A DNA stretch of 64,000 nucleotides from Moraxella sp. FZFQ2102 (GTDB taxonomy: Bacteria; Pseudomonadota; Gammaproteobacteria; Pseudomonadales; Moraxellaceae), in NCBI RefSeq assembly GCF_024137865.1, contig NZ_CP099960.1, forward strand, positions 310,001 through 374,000. Reading direction: 5' to 3'. Under the pieces are notes generated by a model. The model was not told the DNA's origin, did not search any database, and saw only the letters and a program-made list of their open reading frames with translations. A program made the position numbers and the translations under genes. The stretch's first letter is position 1, and the number at the start of each line of letters is the position of its first letter. Shown here in pieces: positions 58,225-64,000 of the stretch.

Positions 58225-59372
58225 AGCAAGCGATTTTTACACTATTTCAAGACTGTATTGCAACTTTTCTTGCAATACTAAAAAACCGCTCTATTTTATT
58301 GACGATGGTGCTCTCAATCGGCTTTTATGGCATTTTTTATCCCACCGCTTATCATGCCGAGCATGCACAGGCACTCCCCCTAATCATCGTCGATGAAGAA
58401 CAAAGCGCACTCAGCCACACCATCATCCGCACTACATCACACAGCCCAAATGTTGAAGTTATTGACATCACAAACAGCCTACCCCAAGCGCTAAAACAAG
58501 TACGAAATATGCACGCTGAAGGGATTTTATACCTACCAAAGACACTCAGCCAAAGTATCCATCATGGCGAAACTGGTGGTATCGGACTGTATCTGAGTGG
58601 GGCTTATCTGCTTAGAACACAGACAGTAAGCACAGGTCTGATCAGCTCGCTTGAACAAGTGCTTTTTGATGAGATGGCTAAATTTACCCAAATCAGCCAT
58701 CTACAGCTGCCGACACTTATACACAGACAGCCACTATTTAATACCACAAGCGGGTATGGTAGTTATGTTTTTCCCGCCATAGCCCCTTTGATTGTTCATC
58801 AGACGCTACTACTTGGTGTCGGTATGCTTATTTGCGGTTTTCAACAAACACATCAAAGACTACGCATCAGCCAACTCATCTCTGTATATCTCGTAGCGGG
58901 AATGATTGGCACTTTATCAAGCTGGTATCTGTATGGCTTTGTGTTTTGGCAGCAGGACTATCCCCGTGGTGGCAATTTTTGGGGCATGGTGCTTGCGACA
59001 CCGATTTTTGTCGGTGCTGTCATTGCCATCGCATCAGCACTGTCATCATTTTTTGATCGCTCTGAGCGAGTTGGGCAACTGTTGATTTTTTCATCTGTGC
59101 CACTGTTTTTATTATCAGGGCTTGCCTATCCTTTTGTTGGTATGCCAAAGTTGCTTGTCAGTTTTGCCGAGCTTCTGCCGAGCACACAGGGTATTCAGAT
59201 GTTTGTACAGCTCAATCAAATGGGCGTCCCTACCCAGCTCATCGCACCCAAGCTGTTTTATTTATTTGCCGTCATGCTCATCATGAGCCTACTTGCCCTA
59301 TGGCGGCTGTGTCTTAAGCCAAGTCTTAAACCAAATGATCAACAACCAACCATGCCAACGAATTTTAGATGA
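58221..59372 (+). CDS. ABC-2 type permease, second subunit
   Basis: A 383-residue permease of the same fold as its upstream neighbour, with LPLIIVDEEQSALSHTIIRTT in place of the corresponding domain start and the closing LLPSTQGIQMFVQLNQMG block. Start ATG 58221 overlaps the previous gene's stop (ATGA), which implies translational coupling and a heterodimeric channel. An open frame up to 58176 would add 15 residues without a ribosome site. metG follows after 63 bases. Confidence 0.85.
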   Translation: MKQAIFTLFQDCIATFLAILKNRSILLTMVLSIGFYGIFYPTAYHAEHAQALPLIIVDEEQSALSHTIIRTTSHSPNVEVIDITNSLPQALKQVRNMHAEGILYLPKTLSQSIHHGETGGIGLYLSGAYLLRTQTVSTGLISSLEQVLFDEMAKFTQISHLQLPTLIHRQPLFNTTSGYGSYVFPAIAPLIVHQTLLLGVGMLICGFQQTHQRLRISQLISVYLVAGMIGTLSSWYLYGFVFWQQDYPRGGNFWGMVLATPIFVGAVIAIASALSSFFDRSERVGQLLIFSSVPLFLLSGLAYPFVGMPKLLVSFAELLPSTQGIQMFVQLNQMGVPTQLIAPKLFYLFAVMLIMSLLALWRLCLKPSLKPNDQQPTMPTNFR

Positions 59373-59435
59373 TTTTTCTACCGATTTACGGTATGATAGA
59401 AAGATTTTCATTTGAATAATTTTTGGGGTAAATTC

Positions 59436-61499
59436 ATGAGCGCCAATCGCAAAATTCTTGTTACCAGTGCCTTGCCTTATGCCAATGGCCCGATTCACTT
59501 AGGGCATTTGGTGGAATACATCCAAACCGACATTTGGGTGCGAGCCATGAAAGCCATGGGTCATACCGTCACCTATGTCTGCGCCGATGATGCGCACGGC
59601 ACTGCCATCATGCTAAAGGCTGAAGCCAACGGCATCACCCCCGAAGAACAAATCGCCACTATCAAAGCATCGCACGAAAAGGACTTTGCAGGCTTTCATA
59701 TCGGTTTTGATAATTATTACTCGACGCACAGCCCAGAGAATGAGCAGTTCTCCCAAGAGATTTACACCAAGCTTGAGCAAGGCGGCTATATCTTTACCAA
59801 AGATGTTGAGCAATTATTCGACACCGAAAAAGGTCTATTTCTAGCCGACCGCTTTGTCAAAGGCGAATGCCCTGAATGCGGCGCAAAAGACCAATACGGC
59901 GATAACTGCGAAGTCTGCTCAAGCACCTATAACGCCACCGAGCTGAAGAATCCGTATTCAACACTCAGCAATTCAACGCCTGTGGTCAAATCATCCAAGC
60001 ACTATTTCTTTGATTTGCCAAAGTTTGAAGACTTTTTAAAATCATGGACAAAAGGCGACAACCGCTTGCAATCAGCGATTTATAATAAGCTGTCTGAATG
60101 GTTTGACGCAGGTCTTGCCCCGTGGGACATCAGCCGTGATGCACCGTATTTTGGCTTTAAGATTCCAAATACGCCAGCGGGCGAACCTGATAAATATTTC
60201 TATGTATGGCTAGATGCCCCTGTTGGCTACATGGCAAGTTTTAAAAACTTGTGCGAGCGTACAGGGCTTGATTTTGATGAATATTGGAAAAAAGACAGCA
60301 CAACCGAACTGTATCATTTCATCGGTAAAGACATCGTTTATTTCCATGCGCTGTTTTGGCCTGCAATGCTTGAAGGCGCTGGGCTTCGCACACCGACAGC
60401 GGTCAATGCACACGGCTTTTTGACCGTCAATGGTGAGAAGATGAGTAAGTCGCGCGGTACTTTTATCAAAGCAGAAACTTATCTTGAGCATCTGAATCCT
60501 GAATATCTTCGCTATTATTTTGCCAGCAAACTATCTGCAAGCGTCGAAGATCTTAACCTTGATCTTGATGACTTTATGCAAAAAGTCAATTCGGACTTGG
60601 TCGGTAAAGTAGTGAATATCGCCAGTCGCTGTGCAGGCTTTATCCACAAGAACAATGGCGGTAAACTTGCTGACAGCCTTGCCGAACCTGCCTTGGTGCA
60701 AGACATCATTGACGCTGGCGATGAGATTGCCAAAGCTTATGAAGCGCGTGAATTTGGTCGTGCGACGCGTCTGATCATGGCGTGCGCGGATAAGGCGAAT
60801 GAGTACATCGATCTGCACAAGCCGTGGGCATTGAACAAAGAAGGCAAGAGCGATGAAGTACAGGCAGTATGCAGCGTTGCGCTGAATATTTTCCACAAGC
60901 TTGTGATTTATCTTGCGCCGATTTTGCCTGTTTTGTCAGAAAATGCACGCACTTTCTTGAATATCGATAGCCTTGCTTTTGATACGCGTCACACCAATCT
61001 TTTTGGTCATACCATCAATGCCTTTAGCCCACTGATGAGCCGCGTTGAGAAAGACAAAATTGATTCTATGGTGAGTAATTCTAAAGAATCACTGGATACC
61101 AAAGCCGCCGATAAATCAGCTCAAAAGACCGATAAAAAAGCCGATAAAACCAAAAAAGACGCCACCGATGGCGAGTACATCGGTATTGATGACTTTGCCA
61201 AAGTGACCATGAAAGTTGCTCATGTCATCGAGTGCAACTCTGTCGAAGGTGCGGATAAGCTTTTGCAATTCACTCTAGATGTCGGCGAAGACAAGACGCG
61301 TAATGTCTTTAGCGGTATTGCTAAGTTTTATAAACCTGAAGAGCTGACAGGCAAAAAAGTCGTCTGTGTGACCAACCTTGCACCGCGTAAGATGAAATTT
61401 GGCATCTCTGAAGGCATGATCTTGTCCGCAGAAAAAGACGGTAATCTCACCGTCATTACCCTGCCGAACACCATGCCAGTGGGTGCAACTTTGGCATAA
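59436..61499 (+). CDS. metG: Methionyl-tRNA synthetase
   Basis: MetG charges tRNA-Met. ATG 59436 (MSANRKIL) follows GGGGTAAATTC; an upstream ATG at 59412 adds 8 residues. The HIGH-type motif is PIHLGHL at about 21-27, zinc ligands are in [17 protein letters not shown], and KMSKS is near residue 335. A lysine-rich linker (residues about 555-580) precedes a C-terminal EMAP/Trbp111-like tRNA-binding domain ([24 protein letters not shown], in part). The 687-residue length is usual for the gammaproteobacterial dimeric form. Confidence 0.97.
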   Translation: MSANRKILVTSALPYANGPIHLGHLVEYIQTDIWVRAMKAMGHTVTYVCADDAHGTAIMLKAEANGITPEEQIATIKASHEKDFAGFHIGFDNYYSTHSPENEQFSQEIYTKLEQGGYIFTKDVEQLFDTEKGLFLADRFVKGECPECGAKDQYGDNCEVCSSTYNATELKNPYSTLSNSTPVVKSSKHYFFDLPKFEDFLKSWTKGDNRLQSAIYNKLSEWFDAGLAPWDISRDAPYFGFKIPNTPAGEPDKYFYVWLDAPVGYMASFKNLCERTGLDFDEYWKKDSTTELYHFIGKDIVYFHALFWPAMLEGAGLRTPTAVNAHGFLTVNGEKMSKSRGTFIKAETYLEHLNPEYLRYYFASKLSASVEDLNLDLDDFMQKVNSDLVGKVVNIASRCAGFIHKNNGGKLADSLAEPALVQDIIDAGDEIAKAYEAREFGRATRLIMACADKANEYIDLHKPWALNKEGKSDEVQAVCSVALNIFHKLVIYLAPILPVLSENARTFLNIDSLAFDTRHTNLFGHTINAFSPLMSRVEKDKIDSMVSNSKESLDTKAADKSAQKTDKKADKTKKDATDGEYIGIDDFAKVTMKVAHVIECNSVEGADKLLQFTLDVGEDKTRNVFSGIAKFYKPEELTGKKVVCVTNLAPRKMKFGISEGMILSAEKDGNLTVITLPNTMPVGATLA

Positions 61500-61613
61500 T
61501 GTCCATGAAACCATTTGCAAGCTGATGGTGATTTTTGGCACTTTTTCAGCTTGCAGATGGTTTGCAGATCAACTTTGTAAAATAATTTTTTAACAACTTT
61601 TAAGATATAAATT

Positions 61614-62318
61614 ATGAAAAAACTACTATTATCAAGCCTAATCCTAGCCACTGCCGCGACCACCGCCCATGCTGATACCTTGTACGGCCTATATGTCGAT
61701 GGTAACTATTGGCACACTTCTGCTGACATCACCGATGATGGCAAAGATCGCAATTTCGATGACAAAGGCAACTTTATGGCATCGGCAAGCTTTGAGCATG
61801 GCGTGCCACTTGTGCCAAATGTCCGCGTGCGCTATGCGTCATTGAACAGCACTGAGCCGACTTTGACCAGTAGTAATGAGATTGATTTTACCAGTACTGA
61901 CGCCATCGCTTATTATGAACTGCTGGACAATGTGGTGAGCCTAGATGTCGGCTTGGGTGCAAAGCGCATCTCAGGTGATGTTAAATACGCAGGCGGCAGC
62001 ACGATGGATTTGGACAAAACCATGCCAATGGCATATGCATCTGTGGGCGCAAAATTGCCATTCACTGGCCTGTCTGCCAAAGCCGAACTGGGCGTGGGCG
62101 TGGGCAGTAATGTCAAAGCCACTGATGCGCAAGCTGAAGTGAAATATGACTTTATCAAAACTCCAGTATTTGACCTAGGTCTAAAAGGTGGCTATCGCAT
62201 CTTGTCAGTTGATTATGACGAAACCAAAGTTAAGTATTTAGGCAGCATCTTTGGTGAGCAAACTCCATACAAGGCGGAGTTCAAAGGTCCTTATGTCGGC
62301 TTAGAAGCACATTTTTAA
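61614..62318 (+). CDS. Outer-membrane beta-barrel protein (TIGR04219-like)
   Basis: A 234-residue secreted protein with a signal peptide (MKKLLLSSLILATAATTAHA), alternating beta-strand pattern and a C-terminal phenylalanine (YVGLEAHF) required for BAM recognition. The overall plan is that of small 8- to 10-strand barrels of the TIGR04219 type, whose function is unknown. The assignment to that family is from pattern memory. It has its own terminator. Confidence 0.75.
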   Translation: MKKLLLSSLILATAATTAHADTLYGLYVDGNYWHTSADITDDGKDRNFDDKGNFMASASFEHGVPLVPNVRVRYASLNSTEPTLTSSNEIDFTSTDAIAYYELLDNVVSLDVGLGAKRISGDVKYAGGSTMDLDKTMPMAYASVGAKLPFTGLSAKAELGVGVGSNVKATDAQAEVKYDFIKTPVFDLGLKGGYRILSVDYDETKVKYLGSIFGEQTPYKAEFKGPYVGLEAHF

Positions 62319-62332
62319 TCCCATTTCTCATC

Positions 62333-62359
62333 AAGCGTATCGATTATGATACGCTTTTT
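62333..62359 (+). terminator. Terminator after the barrel protein gene
   Basis: AAGCGTATC / GATACGCTT with a 6-base loop, followed by TTT. It overlaps the theoretical ATG at 62346 of the dinB frame, which argues that dinB starts later. Confidence 0.85.
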
Positions 62360-62375
62360 GCTAATGGCGCGTTTT

Positions 62376-63437
62376 ATGCGAAAAATCATTCACATCGACA
62401 TGGATGCATTCTTTGCCAGTGTCGAACAGCGCGACAATCCAGCACTGCGCGGTAAGCCCATCATCGTCGGCGGCGACCCTGATGGGCGTGGTGTCGTCGC
62501 TGCCGCCAGTTATGAAGCGCGCCGATTTGGCATTCATTCGGCGATGCGCTGCAGCCAAGCGCGACAGCTGTGCCGTCATGCCATCTTTGTGCGTCCGCGT
62601 TTTGATGTGTATCGCACTGTCAGCCGCCAAGTACAAGCCTTGATGCACGCCATCACCCCACTGGTCGAGCCTGTCTCACTCGATGAAGCTTATTTGGATG
62701 TCAGTGCAGTTTGGCAGGATTTTGGCTCAGCCACCGCCCTTGCTGAACGCTTGCGAGCAGACATCCATCGCACCACAGGTCTGACCGCGTCCGCTGGCGT
62801 CTCGCACAATAAAATGCTTGCCAAAATCGCATCAGACATCAACAAGCCCAACGGTATCACCGTCATTCCACCTGAACATGCCCAAGCACTGATTGACAGC
62901 CTACCGATTGAGCGGTTTCATGGTATCGGTCGTGCTAGTAGTGCACGCCTGCACGAGATTGACATTCATACAGGGCGAAGTCTTCGCATGATGCCACTTG
63001 AAAAGCTTGTTGAGATGTTTGGCAACAAGCGCGGTCGCTATTATCACGACATCGCGCATGGAATCGATGAGCGTATCGTCAATGCCGAACGCATCCGCAA
63101 ATCCATCGGCACTGAAATTACCTTTGGTGAAAATACCCAAGACGACGCCGTGATTTTATCCACGATTCATAAGCAAACCTATGATGCCTTTGCTATCTTA
63201 ACCGAGCGAAAACTCACCGCACATACCGTGACACTGAAGCTAAAATTCGCCAATTTCACCCAAATCACCCGTAGTCACAGCCAAAAACAAGCCTACAGCA
63301 GCGCTGAGCAAGCCTATGAATGGCTCACAGCATTATTCAGTGATGTCGATCGCACACTTGCCATTCGCTTGGTTGGTGTGACCTTTTCAAATTTCGGCGA
63401 TCAGAATGACGCCCAGCAATTAAGCTTATTTGAATAA
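62376..63437 (+). CDS. dinB: DNA polymerase IV
   Basis: DinB is a Y-family translesion polymerase, error-prone and often SOS-controlled. MDAFFASVEQRDNP carries the first catalytic aspartate, and SLDEAYLDV the other acidic pair. The protein ends in QLSLFE, a beta-clamp-binding peptide. ATG 62376 (MRKIIHIDMD) gives 353 residues; earlier starts lie in a terminator hairpin. No LexA box is obvious upstream. Confidence 0.95.
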   Translation: MRKIIHIDMDAFFASVEQRDNPALRGKPIIVGGDPDGRGVVAAASYEARRFGIHSAMRCSQARQLCRHAIFVRPRFDVYRTVSRQVQALMHAITPLVEPVSLDEAYLDVSAVWQDFGSATALAERLRADIHRTTGLTASAGVSHNKMLAKIASDINKPNGITVIPPEHAQALIDSLPIERFHGIGRASSARLHEIDIHTGRSLRMMPLEKLVEMFGNKRGRYYHDIAHGIDERIVNAERIRKSIGTEITFGENTQDDAVILSTIHKQTYDAFAILTERKLTAHTVTLKLKFANFTQITRSHSQKQAYSSAEQAYEWLTALFSDVDRTLAIRLVGVTFSNFGDQNDAQQLSLFE

Positions 63438-63669
63438 TTTATCAAAAATTTTCGTTTTTTATATTTACAAAATTTTTAAACTCTGTACAATACCAAGTTA
63501 TATTATTTCAAGAGCAACAGGGATGTTTGCTGTGCTCTGCTGGTTTTTTAGCTGGCAGGCGTTCGTTTGTCAGCAGTTTATTGTACGGTTGTCAAGCCAA
63601 GAAATGCACTCGTGCATTCCACTGTTTGATGACCAAACCGCCTACAAACCCACACAAGGAGTTTAGTGT

Positions 63670-64000
63670 ATGTCTCAAACCATCAATGTCAATGAAGTGA
63701 TTGACAACGCAAGGTTTCAGCCTTTTCATTGGCAAGTTCTGTTTTGGTGCTTATTGGTCATCATCTTTGATGGCTATGATTTGGTCATCTATGGTGTCGC
63801 CCTACCACTACTGATGGAACAGTGGTCATTGACTTCGGTTCAAGCAGGGATGCTGGCAAGTTCTGCCTTGGTCGGCATGATGTTTGGTGCGATGATTTTT
63901 GGTGGCCTTGCGGATAAATTCGGCCGCAAAAAAATCATCATGGTCTGCACGGCATTTTTTAGCGGCTTTACTTTCTTAGGTGCGTTTGCGCCATCACCGA
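63670..64000 (+). CDS. AAHS-family MFS transporter (partial, runs off right edge)
   Basis: The frame opens at ATG 63670 after AAGGAG and is still open at the window end. The 110 visible residues contain the first three membrane helices with DGYDLVIYGVALPLL and GGLADKFGRKK, the aromatic-acid:H+ symporter (AAHS) hallmark of BenK/PcaK/MucK-like carriers. It should import an aromatic or related organic acid, but the substrate cannot be assigned. Confidence 0.88.
   Translation, partial: MSQTINVNEVIDNARFQPFHWQVLFWCLLVIIFDGYDLVIYGVALPLLMEQWSLTSVQAGMLASSALVGMMFGAMIFGGLADKFGRKKIIMVCTAFFSGFTFLGAFAPSP

Noticed and set aside
63430..63666. 78-codon frame between dinB and the MFS gene
   Set aside because: Starts inside the dinB end, has no ribosome site and resembles nothing; it is leader DNA of the transporter gene.

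Overview
The window looks like a chromosomal segment of a gammaproteobacterium of the family Moraxellaceae, most likely a Moraxella-type organism. The reasons are the moderately AT-rich composition, the Rieske/cytochrome b/c1 operon next to sspA-sspB, the rplM-rpsI and ccmF-G-H-I clusters, the long-form GAPDH, and a very large filamentous haemagglutinin of the MhaB/FhaB type with a divergent TpsB partner. The assignment rests on protein family recognition; no database search was run.

Layout. 1-6.5 kb is housekeeping: a FabG-like reductase running off the left edge, a divergent FadI-like thiolase, hemE, proB and obg. 6.6-11.4 kb is accessory: a small secreted-protein gene whose signal sequence appears cut by an IS21-family element (istA-istB), a 112-bp MITE-like element with a 4-bp target duplication, and a cassette of two small Cys-rich lipoproteins and a decayed haemagglutinin C-terminus. 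11.4-21 kb is one giant minus-strand gene, a two-partner-secretion exoprotein of about 3,198 residues. Its C-terminus carries a GHSRG nucleophile elbow, so it is a candidate alpha/beta-hydrolase (lipase-like) toxin tip. 21.3-24 kb holds its TpsB transporter, split by an IS1016/IS1595-type insertion with a perfect 8-bp duplication. 24.1-24.2 kb carries what looks like an IS21 end remnant and a truncated gene start.

24.4-41.2 kb is core again: gap, a Nudix/ThiE-like fusion, hemP with a Fur-box-like site, tamB and tamA, an LplT-like transporter, an exported TPR protein, a large lipase lipoprotein and adk. 41.4-48.7 kb carries ccmI-ccmH-ccmG-ccmF (cytochrome c maturation), a DUF445 protein, a small membrane protein and rsmD. 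48.7-54.3 kb has a small lipoprotein, rplM-rpsI, petABC (the bc1 complex, whose cytochrome c1 depends on Ccm) and sspA-sspB. 54.3-59.4 kb is a TolC/HlyD/two-permease export operon with no ATPase gene. 59.4-64 kb has metG, an outer-membrane beta-barrel protein, dinB and the start of an AAHS-type MFS transporter.

The most interesting part is 10.3-24 kb. It has the form of a contact-dependent inhibition or polymorphic-toxin locus: secreted giant protein, hydrolase-like tip, translationally coupled lipoprotein as candidate immunity factor, then a broken second tip/lipoprotein pair. A lipase-like tip with a periplasmic lipoprotein as its protector would be an unusual pairing for a two-partner-secretion toxin. 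In this strain the transporter is broken by an IS, so the exoprotein is probably not exported unless the IS leaves or another TpsB substitutes.
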